Part shown: piece by piece, positions 44,850 through 57,789 of the stretch
How positions within the stretch are numbered: position 1 is the first letter of the stretch
Layout of the letters: the number at the start of each line of letters is the position of its first letter
Assembly: GCA_031841125.1 (NCBI GenBank)
Contig: JAJSSI010000042.1
Span: 1-64,000, forward strand
DNA length: 64,000 nt
Origin: Acanthococcus lagerstroemiae
Lineage: Eukaryota; Arthropoda; Insecta; Hemiptera; Eriococcidae
Reading direction: 5' to 3'
Program-made: the position numbers and the translations under genes
The notes under the pieces: generated by a model
Databases searched by the model: none
Seen by the model: the letters and a program-made list of their open reading frames with translations, nothing else
Told to the model about the DNA's origin: nothing

Positions 44850-47200
44850 ACATATTGGGTGAATCAACATTTCTCTTTCAAGGATAATTTCTAAGGGAAT
44901 TTGTTTGCGTGAAAATGACGTCGACGAATGACGATGGTTATTCTTATTCACAGTATTCATGTCTATTGCGTAGATTGTAATTATTATGTTCTATGACTTT
45001 CCCTGTCACTCTTATCATTGGTTCGCGGTCGCACTGTTATTGATAATTATATTAAGCTGACAAGGGACAGAATTGTCAGATTTCTGGTGAGATTTTTGTA
45101 TTCCGGTTAAAACTATCTGAAAACGAATTCTTCGAAGTTTATTATAAATTATTACAAAACTCGTTATTAAATCTGTTGCATACATGCGAACACACCAATT
45201 GAAATATTTACATTTGGTCGCCGGGTTCTCAATATTTACATTCCTCCGGGAGCCAGTATTGAGAGTAATGATGATCTGGGATTTTATTGAACGTTTCTGT
45301 TGGTGAGTATGAAACTGATGATTTTTTTGTTTGTGAAACTGTCAGTTGCTGTATAGTTTAGAATATATCACGGGAAAACTGTTTTAACATCGCCTGTTTC
45401 GTATTGAATGTACCACAATTCAAGTAAAATTCAGTTATACCTAGGTTTTATTTAGACGCCCGCATTATTTCCACTAATCGGTTATTTGTACACATTTCAG
45501 AATTACACTCCCAATGCAAGATGTATGATGACCATGATCAGTGAACAGCGATCTGTTTTCAGTCAGATTTACATACAGCCTTTCAAGTCTCACTGGTAGA
45601 AATGATGATACTGTATTGAGTGTCACTTAGGCCTATTTATTTGGTTTTTAAGAAATATTTAACATTATTACAATCTTTTAGTTCTAGGATTTTGGAGTCC
45701 TTATGTCAATGCGCCTGTTTTCGGTGTATGTCGTTTTTCAGCAGAAGAGAACGGGATCGTCCCCTTCAATATCTCTGTCACCATGCTCAAATATGCGAAT
45801 TCTCAGGTTCGGCGTGAGACGCTCGAGACAAGGCTTTCTTCATTAAGAGGAGGATAGTCACTTAATAACAGATTTCTAACCATGCATTGCATAATAGTTC
45901 AATAAATATGAGCTTCGCCGCATTTTTTATGATTTTTTTTTTTTAGTAATATTTGTACTGTGAACAGTTCATGTATTGTAAAACTGGAATTCCCAGTTCC
46001 ACGTCATGCAAATGAAATTGTGTGAAAGATACATCTCTACTTTCATGTGGATGTATTTAATATTGAGACGAATAAACTCCTACTTCAAAGTTTGTTAAAA
46101 TGAATGTAGTATGTATACAAACTCTAGAGTACAATGTCGCATATTAATGAACATTTGCAATCGTATCTGGTGACTAACCCACGTATACATATACTCGAAT
46201 TACTTATCGTGATTTTTTTTTTTTTTTTTGTAATTGCGTGCAATGCCACTGTCTGTTCTGAGGGGTCAGAAAGTGATTCTGCTGGAAATGTTATTCGAAA
46301 TAATGAAGGAGACTATTTGAAAAACGCTGAGTAGTGTTGTGCATTATGGTTATGAAACATAAACCCAAAAAGTGAACAGGAGAAAAGTAAGGTTGCATGT
46401 TTTTCGGGATTTCATAGAGAATTTGAACTTTAATTTCCGAATCGCACCTAATAATATTATTAACACGGTGTAGTGATTAGTGCTTAACCTGTTTTGATAA
46501 TTAGTAGTCCTCATAAACGATAAACTTCATGTAGGAACGTGCTCTATTCTGAAAATTCGTGGGGTATGGGGAAGCACAGATTACAAAATTTATGATTTTG
46601 ATCAAAATTTTCTCAAACAAATATTGATTTAACGCGAATAAATGTACCACCAGTAAACATTATTTATTTATTTTGTATGTAAGCCCCCACTCACAGCTGG
46701 TTCAGCCAATTACGGTGGTCAACTTCTGGTATTGTAGGGGCTACAATTCTTGTAATTTCCAAATTGAAAATTGGATCGTGGTGCCATAATTTTCAAACTG
46801 TTGCAACGGTGAAAATTAACCAAAAATAGCAGGTTCCTGTGGTTTTCTAGAAGCATTCACTGGTGAACTTGAAATTGTAAACCAATAATTTGTAGTGCAA
46901 AATGTGAATCAAACTTGTTATTCTTTAATTACCGTCTTCCGATAGCACCTCCAGTTTTAAGGATATTTTTTTTTAAATCGAAATCTTATTGCCGTTAGCA
47001 GACACCCAGTAGGTATATGATATAAGTAAAGCACGAGTGCATAGTTTCTTTATAAATAGGTACCGCCATCTATAGAAAATAACAAACTTTGCTTTTAATA
47101 GAACGCGTATATTTTTTGCTACATTAATAATCAAATTAAGCAGTTGAAAATAATATGCATTGTAGAAATACGTATGTGGTAACTGCTTAAAATTACAACA
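44850..47200. other. No confident gene
   Basis: AT-rich. The frame 46134-46334 starts with a hydrophobic stretch resembling a signal peptide (ILELLIVIFFFFFVIA), but the Phe run comes from a T homopolymer and there is no splice or homology support. A frame at 45620-45817 is unsupported. Confidence 0.4.
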
Positions 47201-49380
47201 TTTCAAGTTACAAAGGAAACAATTGAAAAATCAATAGAAGATTATGATGGAATGCACTAGAAACTAAAACTCACAAAATGGGAGATATAATCGTAATCCA
47301 AAATAAAATAATTTAAAATAGAAAATTAAAAAAGCTATAGGCCAAAGCACTTTTTTTTAAAGTAGGTATGTATTTAGTTTTTCTCTCTGAATAAAATAAA
47401 ATAAAAGCCACCCCTTCGATGTCAATAAAAAAAGAAAATTGTTTTTTGATGCGAAGAAATTTGTCCATTGGCTAAAAATTTCTAAAAATAATCATCCATA
47501 ACAAAAATCTCCCCCCCCCCCAATGAGATTGATTCTTTAATATTTTTGTCACAAGAGTCCAATTTTCTTCGAATTTTCCTACTCAAGTAATGAAATATTC
47601 TGATATTAAATAAATTTGAATTTTTTTATCTATCCCATTTTTCAAAATTTGAGATATTTTCCATCAAAATTATAATTTTTCACGAACTGCCTTAATTTTT
47701 GTGTACAAGTTCTTTAAAGACTCATAATACCAAATTAAAATCGGTTTTCACTATTGTTAACATTTTCAAATTTGCCATTGTTTCTTTTTATATATCATGC
47801 TTATCCTGTCCCTTTGATTAATTTTGTAATTTCCCCCAAATCTTACTCAACATCTGTATACGAGGTAATATTCAATTTGGTTTACTTTTTCACTCTGCAA
47901 AATTATTTGAATTTCGCGATTTGTTTCTTCAAAATTTTTGATAGAACTCATTTATGGCTTTCCCTGAGTGACTGCAATTTTCGACGAATCAAGCTGAATT
48001 TCTCTATTCTATTTGATTGAAGAGTTATTTCAAATCAAGTCCGTTTTCATGAATTTTTCGAATTCTAAGATATTTTATTCTTCAACATTTTTATTATCAT
48101 CTATCTCGAATGCGACCAGATTTTTCTAGAAATCTTTCTCAATATTCGTACCCGAATTGTTCGGAGACTGACGATATCGAACTAACTTATGTTCAATTTC
48201 TTCAAATTTTTTAAATTTTCCCTTTTTTTCCGTTATTTTTATCCTGACTTTCTGATTAATTTTTCTGAATGAACACATTTTTCTATTCTGTTAAATTATT
48301 TGAATTTCAATATTTTTTATTTCGTCAAAATTCTTTTCATATCTATCTGACTCATCTTTTTACAGAATGACTGAAATCTCACGCGAATCAGACTAAATTT
48401 TCCTATACGAAATGAAATTGAACTAGTAATATCAAATTAATTTAAATTTTCCAATTCATGATACTTGAGTTTTTCTTTCTTCAAAATCGTGGTCATAACC
48501 GTGATTATTTTTCTAAAATATGATTACAATTTTCCTACATCGTACTCAACTTTCTTGTATGATTTATTTGAAGACATAAGATATTAGGTACGAGTAAATG
48601 AGGTCAATTTTCCCATTTTGTAGAATTATTCCTATTATAAGAGTTTTTTTCTTCAAGACTCGCTGATTATTTCTTCAGGACGACTACAATTTCCTGTAAA
48701 TCGGCAAACTGAATACTATCAGACTAGGTTGATTTTCAACTATCTCAAATTTTCGTGTTTTAAGATTTTTTTATTCTCCAAAAATTGTTGTCATAAGTCT
48801 TTGATATATCATTTTCCAGGGCGTGACTACAGCTATTAGATAATGAATCTTATAAAATTTTCGTATACAAGTTATTTCCAATTTTGTCGAATTTCTCACA
48901 TTTTTCATTTCTATTTTTCTTCCCATTTTATCTCAATCCTTTCATTATTATTATTACTATTATTATTTGTATTTTTCAGGTAAATACAATTTTACATGAA
49001 ATGTACACAGATTTCTTACATAAATTTTTTTAGTGAGACACTTGGTGGTAAATCAGATTTAATTTTCCATTTTGTCGAATTATTTGACTTTCAAGATGTT
49101 TCCCCTATAAAATTCTTATTCAAAATTTATATTTCGAGCACACTTTTCAACATTTTTCGGTGTGTCACTTGTATCCTGTTTGGTTGAGCTTTGGTAATCG
49201 ACCACCTATTCCGCGAGTCTTTGGTTTTTGATCCATTTGATCATAATCCTATTTCGATTTTCCTTTTGATTATTCAATTCTTTCCTCTGCAATTTGAATT
49301 TGTCCAAGTCTGACTAATGAATTATAGCAGTAGTCATGCTGACGAGTATCTGAATTTTAGTGTACGCGACACACCATCAA
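47200..49380. repeat. Shortened copy of the 17.4-20.7 kb repeat region
   Basis: It begins with GATTATGATGGAATGCACTAG (as near 17.49 kb), passes a C-run at 47511-47521, then the decayed ~150 bp array (GACTGCAATTTTCGACGAATC near 47970 and similar words to 48.7 kb) and ends with the reversed unit ATTTGTCCAAGTCTGAC near 49.30 kb. Order and orientation match 17.44-20.70 kb with internal deletions. Confidence 0.7.
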
Positions 49381-49439
49381 AAGAGAAAAGAAAAATTTTG
49401 ATTAAAAGAAAATTTTTTGTCGGATTCTAGAAGAGAAAA

Positions 49440-52400
49440 AAAAGTGAAGCAAAATAAAATTATCTTTGAATAAAAATTAAGAAGAAAAAAACATCCTTTC
49501 TTTATTACTAATGATAAAAAACAATTTTTAAGCAAAAAAATCTGCTTGTTTAGAAGATGGAAGATGCGATTTTCTTATCAATATTTTATTTTACTTTAGG
49601 TACGAAAATAGCCAATCTTAAGAGCCTCGTACCATTTAACTTGGAATGTTAACGATGAGACATCCCGGCCCTTTTTTTAGGGAGTTGAAATTTATTCGCC
49701 CCAGTACTAGACCACTGCTCTTATTCCAAATTCGATTACGAACACGCCAAAATTCAGATACCCTTCAGCGTAGCTACTACTGTAATTTACAGGACGGACT
49801 TGGACAAATTCAATTTGAAAAGGAAAGAATTGAAAATTCGAAAGAATCATCATTTATTTGTTATTTAACGACGCCCGACATCTTGGTCTTTAGCGTCCAG
49901 TCATATTACAAAACAAAATGTGTTACTAGGTACCCGTATACAAAATATAAATAACAAAGGCAAGTTAATGGTACAATTAAACTAATATGGAGAAAGGCAT
50001 AATTATCTATAACAATTAACATAATAAATAACTAACAAATAATAAAGAAAAATCAGAAGAGAATTATGATAAAATGCAATAAAAACAAAACTCACATAAT
50101 AGAGGATAAAATTGTAATATAAAAAAAAAAATCCGAAAAGGAAAAATGAAAAATTAGTAGCAAAATCATCTTTACCTTTTGTCGAATATAAAAGGTATAG
50201 TTAATTTTCCTCTTTTAGTAAAGAAAAAAATAAAAATAAAATTTATGTGAAAAATTTGTCCTTTGACTCGATGATTTAAAAAAAAATCATCCACGGCAAA
50301 AAATGCCCCCTCCTCCCCCCCCCCCCAAAAAAAAAATTGGAAGAAACCAGCGAGTTAAAAAATTATGCGCTCTCGCTTCAGCTGTTTAACCTTGAACTTT
50401 ATTAAGTGCTTAGTTTCAAATGTTTTCATTTTTGTATTCGTTCATAATTTTTACTAATTTTCTTTTAATAAACAAACTTTTGAACCTACGTATGCACAGT
50501 TGTTTTGGTTGGAACAACCAGAAAAATTTTTAGTACTGCCCATTATGGTCTCTAAAAAGAGCAGATAAAAATATTCAGAATAAAAAATAAGGTTCTATCA
50601 GGATTTAATTTTTCGGTAAAATTTTCTGCAACGGCATTTAATTTTTAAGCCTTGAAGGATTTGAATATTGTCCACATTCCCCCAGAATCCCTACGATTGC
50701 GAATCATGTCGAAAATTGGTATGAGACAGACTCTCATGATATCGAATTGTGTTCAGTTTTCAACTCCATTTTTCATATAGAATTTTTAATACTTTTTTAA
50801 CAAGCCCAATTTTTTACGAATTTTCGTATACAAGTAGTGAAATCTTCTGATATTCAATTAATTTGATATTTCATATCGACCCCATTTTTCAAAATTTGAG
50901 ATTTTTTACATCAAAATTATTGTTTTCTTTGATCACTCGGACTACAATTTCCCTGAACTGCCTTAATTTTTGCATACGAGTTCTTTACAGTCTCATAATA
51001 TCAAATTGAGTTCTGTTTTCACTTTTACCAGCATTTTCAAATTTAGGTACCATCTTTTCTTTTTCAATTTGCGTATCCTAACCCTTTGATTATTTTTGTA
51101 GTTTCCCACAAATCTTTCTTAACGTCTGCATACGAGATAATTATTGAAATTTACCACATTGTAAAATTATTCGAATTTCGCGATTTTTTCTTCAGAACTT
51201 TTGTTAGAACTCATTCATTACTTTCCCTGAGTGACTGCAATTTTCAACGAATCAAGGCAAATTTTCCTTACCCATTTGATTGAAGATTTATATCAAATCA
51301 GGTCTATTTTCATGAATTTTTCGAATCCTAAAATGTTTTATTCTTAAAAATTTTTACTCAGATCTTTCCAGATATCTTTCTCGATTTTCGTACCCGAATT
51401 GTTCAAAGATTGACAATATCAAACTAACATATTATGTTCAATGTCTTGAAATTTTTCAAATTTTCCCTATTTTTCCCCTTCTTTTCATCCTGACTTTCTG
51501 ATTATTTTTTCTGACACGAACACAATTATTTTCTATGAATCGTCCATTCTAAATACCAGTTATGCGAAAAGTCACGACATAATTTTCTATTCTATTAAAT
51601 TATTCGAACTTCAATATTTTTCATTTTATTTAATCAAAATTCTTGTCATAACTCATCGCTCATCTTTCATAGGATGACTGAAGAAATTTTTCACGAATCA
51701 AACGGAATTTCCCTATATGATATTAAAATTTAATTAGTGATACCAAATTAATTTAAATTTTCAAATTTGTAGAATTTTTTCGAAATTAAAATTTTTTCCC
51801 CTTTAAAATCGTTACCACAACTTTGATTATTTTTCCAAAATGTGAATACAGTCTTCCTTATATCGTGCTTAATTTACTTAAACACTTTATTTGAATTTTC
51901 ACGGTTTTAAATAAGGTCCATTTTTCCATTTCATCAAATTATTCCAATTGTTTGATACGTTCTTCAAAATTCTTGCGCTGCACGCACTAATTATCTCCTC
52001 AGAATGACTGCAATGTTTACGAATCTAGCTGAATTCGTAAATTCTCATATTCTAGTTGGCGGAACACTTACGATATTTTTTACATATGAAACGTTCCAGC
52101 CCTTTTTCTAGGGAGTTAAAATTTATTCGCCCCATTCCAAATTCGATTACAAACACGCCAAAATTCAGATACCCTTAAGCTTGACTACTACTGTAATTTA
52201 CAGGACAAACTTAGACAAACTTAAGTCAGAAAGAAAGAATGAAGTGAATTTCACTACTTTCTTTGAAGAAAGTGAAACTTGCTTTTCTTTCGTTGAGAGT
52301 ACCTATCGACGCTCTATATTTCGCGAATTCAATGGACCTGCTCCCTCTCTTTCGGGAAAAGAACCCAGTCTTTTTTTCCTATGGAAAATGAAGAAAATTT

Positions 52401-53235
52401 TGCCTTTACATTCCTCAATGAAAAAAATGCATTTTTTCTTGTCTTTAAACAAATGAAATCTGCAACCTGCGATCGCAAAATCCTTATTCCAATACCCAGT
52501 TTTTCCAATTTTTGGCATAGTCAAATTTACTTCTTCGGAGAGAAAAAACTTAGGAATTAACATGCCAACAGGATCAGAGATCAAAAATCTAATTGAATTT
52601 TAGAATTCAGCGACATATACTAACCCAGGTGTCTACCGGTTCAATAGGTCCAATAAATCCAATATAAGTTCATTTGGAAAATGGTCCAAGGAGTCAAATA
52701 AAAGTCAAATAATTTTAATTTTGGTCCAATAAAAATAATTGAAAAATAAAAAAATATGTGTAGTAATATTTTTTATGTTGTGGAAAACTTGACTGGATAC
52801 ATTATTTGAGAAAGGGTCAGTTCTTGGAAAGAGAGCATTCTTTCAGCGATTAAAAAAAGTTAGGTAATAATAAATCAATAAATTATAAAAATTTTGCATG
52901 GACGTGACTTTTTTAGTTGTGATTGGGCATATGAAGTGGTTCAATAAAAAATCCTATAAAAGTCCAATATTTTCCGCTTTCAAATCTGGTAGATATACCC
53001 TGAAACCTCGTTATTTCGATATGTTAATTGATTTTCTGAGTTACCTATGTTAATTTTATCTATGAGAAAATTGTTGAGAATTCTCTAAATCAGTAACCAA
53101 AAGATGCATGAGTCAAGTTCGCCTGTTTGTTAAAGGCCAAAGGCCAAATTAGGACTTTGTCGCCCAAATCAAAATTGATTGATTAAAAATTCGACTTTCT
53201 TTTCGAACTCAATAATGCCAGACACCTCATATCCG
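49440..53235. repeat. Shortened copy of the 15.9-24.0 kb repeat region
   Basis: 49.46-50.70 kb matches 15.88-16.93 kb, 50.70-52.09 kb matches 18.47-19.9 kb, and 52.09-53.23 kb matches 22.87-23.88 kb, all in the same orientation. Two internal spans of the larger copy are missing here. Shared words include TTTAGAAGATGGAAGATGCGA, GGTATGAGACA and AATAGGTCCAATAAATCCAA. Confidence 0.8.
49846..50041 (-). mobile_element. 5'-truncated LINE 3' end inserted in the repeat copy
   Basis: The paralogous site at about 16.26 kb reads ATCGAAAGAAAAATCAG without interruption. Here about 195 bases sit between TTCGAAAG and AAAAATCAG. On the minus strand the insert ends GGGCGTCGTTAAATAACAAA followed by TAAATGATGATT, the style of 3' ends in jockey-like LINEs. 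An AAAG at both borders may be part of the target duplication. The paralogue acts as an empty site. Confidence 0.6.
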
Positions 53236-53278
53236 TTCAAAATCAGTAAATTGTCTTGCCATCATTAGAGTGATCGAG

Positions 53279-53340
53279 CTCGAGAGAGAGAGAGAGAGGG
53301 GAATTGAGACAGACAGAGAGAGAGAGAGAGAGAGAGAGAC
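53279..53340. repeat. GA microsatellite
   Basis: GAGAGAGAGAGAGAGAG is followed, after GGGGAATTGAGACAGACA, by a second long GA run. It marks the right border of the repeat block. Confidence 0.95.
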
Positions 53341-53344
53341 CACG

Positions 53345-54480
53345 TTAACATCGTTCATTTGATAAGTCATATCATAAATCATTGATGACCCTGCACCCCT
53401 GCCCTAGAGAATTAATTAATTTGAATTTTACTTTGGTTTCGTAATTCGCAGAAGTGGGACCTATTGCATGAAGCCCTTTGATAATCTGTATATACAGCTG
53501 ACTTATAGGAAACTCTCTTCGATGAAGCAAAAGCTGTCATTTATCGGAAAACATTTTTTTAAAAAGAAGAACCATTCAATGCCAGAATACGCTAACGAAG
53601 ATGAAAATTTTTCCTTTTCCGCAAGATAGTTCAAGACTCGAAGACATTTTCGGACCCAATCTATGAGTATGTATTATCCAAGACTGCCGAAACTCAAAAA
53701 AAATTACCAACAAATAATGCAATACAATAATGTTACGGTCATCTTCTGAAAATTACGATTCGTCATAACAAAGTCTTCAAGAACTTCTCTTATCTGAAGA
53801 ATTCCTTTAATTTACATCAAATGGATACATCGGTGTTGACTTTGTAGCAAAGATGTTCTGAGAGAAATCCCTAAAAATGCTACGCGAAGATCCTTCTTTC
53901 CAGATATTTTCAACGGGCTCTTCATTCTCTTCCCCTATGAAGACTCTTCTTCCGCACCACGATCTCCATCTCCACCTGTAATCCTGATCTCGAGTCTCAT
54001 TTACAACAAACCTTCACCCTATCGCGAACGCCCACGAAGATTAAAACTGCTTAGCATTTCGAATGACGATTGACTCTTCGAGCGCAAAGACTTTGTCGTA
54101 GTGGACGTTACCGAAGTGGATTAAATTTTAGTTAGCGATTTAACATTCATCAACTAGCGATCAACGAACGTCCTAACAATCCCTCACCCCACTAGCGAGG
54201 TGACTATACCCATCGATTCATATTGCATTTGCTGTAATGTTTGCGGTTTGAAACATGAAAATGAAATTGTAATGTAGGGACAGAAAAAATTGCCCCGCCA
54301 AAAGAAAGCACTTTAAGAAAGGCGGTTGCCGGGGGATATCTTTCGCATTCTGACTATCGCTTACAACTTCCCTTCCTAAAAAGTTACGTCTTCTTCACTG
54401 CTCCGCTGTCCTGGACTCAGGTTCCAGCTCCCCAAAACCATTTTCATGTATACTCTGATACATCCATGCCTCATCTGTAT
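53345..54480. other. No recognisable gene
   Basis: Non-repetitive within the window. Composition is less AT-rich around 53.9-54.1 kb, but there is no long frame and no domain. Confidence 0.4.
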
Positions 54481-54583
54481 GTCCCACCGGAGACCGAATT
54501 AGGTTCACGTCATCTCATTAAACCACCTTTCGCTCATCTGTAAGAAATTCCTCCATACAGTTGAGTGAGATTAGTGAGTTGGT

Positions 54584-54706
54584 AGTTTTCGGAATCGCCC
54601 GCTATCAAATAGGGTAAGCGGTAAACGCTAAACATTACACTGGGTTAAATGGAGAAATTAGCGTTTACCGCTTACCGTATTCGATAGCGGGCGATTGCAA
54701 AAACTC
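54584..54706. mobile_element. Hairpin MITE nested in duplication copy 2
   Basis: Left arm 54584-54632 (core GAATCGCCCGCTATCAAATA) and right arm 54658-54706 (core TATTCGATAGCGGGCGATT) pair almost perfectly over about 40 bases; the loop is about 25 bases. Copy 1 of the duplication has no such sequence between GATTAGT and GAAAATT (about 85-110), so this is an insertion. ATTAG occurs on both sides (54570 and 54713) and may be a target duplication, though extended matching is imperfect. Confidence 0.8.
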
Positions 54707-54794
54707 CCTATAATTAGGAACTGGATGAAAATTCGAAGGTGCGCAACTGTTACAGAGAAGTTCAGTAAGTTAATGGTACATCTTATGCCCGCTG

Positions 54795-55893
54795 TTCAGA
54801 AACCACGTAAACTTTTTAAAAACGCTCTTTTTCGGCAACATGTATAATAGTCGTCGATGGTCGAATATTTTCAGAGCGAGCGACGAGCCTAATACATACC
54901 ACATCTGGTTTCGCTTAAACTTATAAAACGTGTCCCAATATCGGACACTTCTCCAGCACCCCGCATGATCAGTGTTGTCGATTTCTTCTACAGGCATAAA
55001 ATAAATACGCACCCCGTCGAAGCGACGAGGGTTGAGAAAGATTTTTAGTTCTCGCTTCTCGAGTTGCTTGATGATCCAAGCTTCTTGCCTTTGCGTGTTC
55101 TATAGTGGCTAATGGTTTAATTTTTCAGAGTATGAATTTACGTGGTTAAATTTATAGACTACTTTTTAATTAATAAACCATTTTAAAAGTTCGCCGGCCG
55201 GAGTCATTGAGAGTTTTATTTCATAATTGAAGCCACTTACTTCCCCACGTTTGAAAATTTTATTTTGAGAAATTTATAACACCCGCTTTAAACAAGTGTC
55301 CAAAAAAGAATACGTAGAACTAGAGCATTATTTGGCACTAAGGAAAAGAAGCTTATAAATTTTCGCATTTTGAAAAACTTCATACGCTTCGGCATGTACG
55401 GGATTTGAGTTGACTGTTAATGCTAATGTTATGAAATCGGCGGACTGATCGACTGCGCGAAATAAATTTGGCTTTGGATTTACTTTTAAAAACTTCTATT
55501 AAACATTTTTTTGAAAATATACAGCTTCGAAAAATGATGGCTCCGAGGCCTTAATGATGAACGACGTTACGACTGCGTTCAGATAATAATGATATCAATA
55601 TACTCTCTCATTACACTTAAAAACTAATCGTTATATACACATCGTGAGTCGTACGCGGAAGATTTCGTGATTCAAAGGTGCATGTACGATTCCGGTACGA
55701 TTCCGGTAGATTTTTCAAAGGCGAGTCCTAATTCGGTACGATTCGTGAATGGATGACAATTAATAAGACAACGAGTTTTATAAATAAGAGTAAAGGTTTG
55801 AAGATATGGTATAATTTTATATTTAAATGTGATAAGAATACGTTTGATAGAATAGGTAGTTCAAAAAGTAATAACATGTTAGGGGAACCATAA
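54795..55893. other. ~1.1 kb segment absent from duplication copy 1
   Basis: Copy 1 passes directly from CTTATGCCCGC to TAAAAAAACCGACT (about 155-180). Copy 2 has about 1.1 kb between them. The segment contains no clear protein domain. The minus frame 54770-55012 is unsupported. Direct repeats of ACGATTCCGGT occur at 55687-55710. It could be a mobile element insertion here or a deletion in copy 1. Confidence 0.65.
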
Positions 55894-56430
55894 CACTAAA
55901 AAAACCGACTTTTTATTGTCATCATTGTTCGTATTTTACAATTTGGAAACATCCATCAGCAACTAGTTGAAAGCATTCCTGAGCAAGGATATTTTCTTTC
56001 TTTTCTATGGGTCGTAAAATGTAGGAATGTGACGGTCGGCCTATTCTTTCACTATTCGGAGTTAGACCGAGTAAAAAGGAATATACCGAAAAGTAGTAAA
56101 GAATAGAATTGAATTGATATCCTTACAGCATACGTCTGGCTAATGAGGTCATTTATTGAAAAAATCTGGGAACCACCGTTTATGTAGCAGTTTTTGTGAA
56201 AAGAATTCATTGGCTTAATCTTTAAATGTACTCGGAAATAATCGCCGATTGTCAGCTTCATTTCTTTTGTGTGAAGGTCAATAAGCAAGAACTGCATACC
56301 GAGTTCATAAAAGATAAATTTTTTTTTTTACGCTGTGGATTGGGTGCGGCTACTGGGGCCATTTGCCCAGGGGGTGATTTTGTGAAGATATTTGATTTTT
56401 GGTAATAGGGTTGAGCCGAAAAAACCGGCA

Positions 56431-56525
56431 TTGTCTGTCAAGGTTGTGCGAGTCGAGTCGCCACGAGCCCGGAACCTCCGGATCACAAGTACAGCGCGGT
56501 GACCACTCGGCCACACAGACCTCAA
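56431..56525 (-). mobile_element. tRNA-derived SINE head (copy 2)
   Basis: On the minus strand TGGCCGAGTGG (plus 56503-56513) is an exact box A consensus, followed by GCGCTGTACTTGTGATCCGG and box B-like GGTTCCGGGCTCG. Better preserved than copy 1 at 690-780. The 65-codon minus frame over it is a by-product. Confidence 0.65.
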
Positions 56526-57789
56526 AAGGTAGTTTCTGGTCCCTTCACTTGACGGTGTATTTTGAAGTAGTTCAATGACGTCAGTGATTTTTCTGGGTTC
56601 TTTCCGTATGCATATGCAGTGACTTTTTGGGTCCGGCGTTGTGGGCAGGAGGTTAGCGGTGGGAATAACCTCCTGGCGGTGGGGAAGAGGGCCACTAGTG
56701 TCGGGAAAAGGGCCGATGATGACGGCGGAAGATTGCTGTGAGGAAGGGTCTCTTGGTTTTGGTGGTGATGGGAAGTTAGGGCTCAGAAATCGGTGTATCG
56801 GCCACCTTTATGCATGAGAAGTGAACAGCGCATCATGTGAAAGGATTGTATGAAGTACATGAACTGATATTTACAGAGAGCAGAAAGTCAAATAGATTGT
56901 GAAAAGTGTGAAAGAAATTTGCCTTTAAAGACCTTCTTAATAATATTATATTAGCAGATTCTCTTTGTAATATAGAGAATAGGCGAGTAACGTGGTTATC
57001 TTTACACTTTTCAGAGCACTGTACTACATGTTTCGATACCCTCCTTTGATGAGGGAGGAAAACTTTTTACCCCAAAATAAAACGAAGTACGTTTACTCTA
57101 AAACACCAGAGGGACAAAAAGGAAGTTTTTCCAATAAAAAATCATAGCACGAGTTAAGATAATGTTTGATTTCTAATTCGTCGCCTTATTTTAAGTCAGA
57201 ATAATGCGTAAACGTGAGCAAATTCCATACCTTGATTTTCTGAAACCTGGTGGGGATCTACCCCTATCTTCACCACGGGTTACGACCGAAGAAATAGACA
57301 AACATAATATTATGAATATATTAATTCTTATACTCGGGAAGAATGGACTGGTCTACGTATGTTTCCGCCAGAAGAACAAATAGAAGGTTGTTAACCATTA
57401 ATTTTTAAAGTCTGAAAAATCGAGAATTAGATTTTTGGAGTTGAGGGCAGGTTCCACCCCTCGGGTCCACAAAGTATTTTAGTCGAAAAAATAAAGTCCT
57501 TAAAAAAGTAAGAAAAATCGAGAGTGAAACTTTTTGGCATAGACTGCGAAGGTTTACCCCTCAAGTTTCCAAAAGATTCCGATCGAAAATAAAAATAAAA
57601 GGTTCGACAAGAATAATGCTTCAGGTTCAACATATCAAGAATGACATTTTTGCAGTTGGGGCGGAGGCCTACCCTTCAGGTCCACAAGAGATTTCAATTC
57701 ACAGAGGGTCACCAATAAAGTCTCGAAAATCGATTTGACTCATCTACTAAAGATAAAAAATCACCTTTGAAAAGACCTGCGGGTAGCGA

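Larger units (their letters stand above)
54488..57690. repeat. Segmental duplication, copy 2 (partner 1-2000)
   Basis: Same order and orientation as 1-2000: GGAGACCGAATTA at 54488, the TTTTTATTGTCATCATTG block at about 55911, the tRNA-like element, the G-rich patch at 56.64-56.79 kb, and a few satellite units from about 57.39 kb. It breaks off near 57.69 kb, where the partner continues into the long satellite array. Longer than the partner because of two insertions. Confidence 0.85.

Noticed and set aside
46134..46334. Secreted small protein with signal peptide
   Set aside because: The hydrophobic core is produced by a T homopolymer run; no other support.
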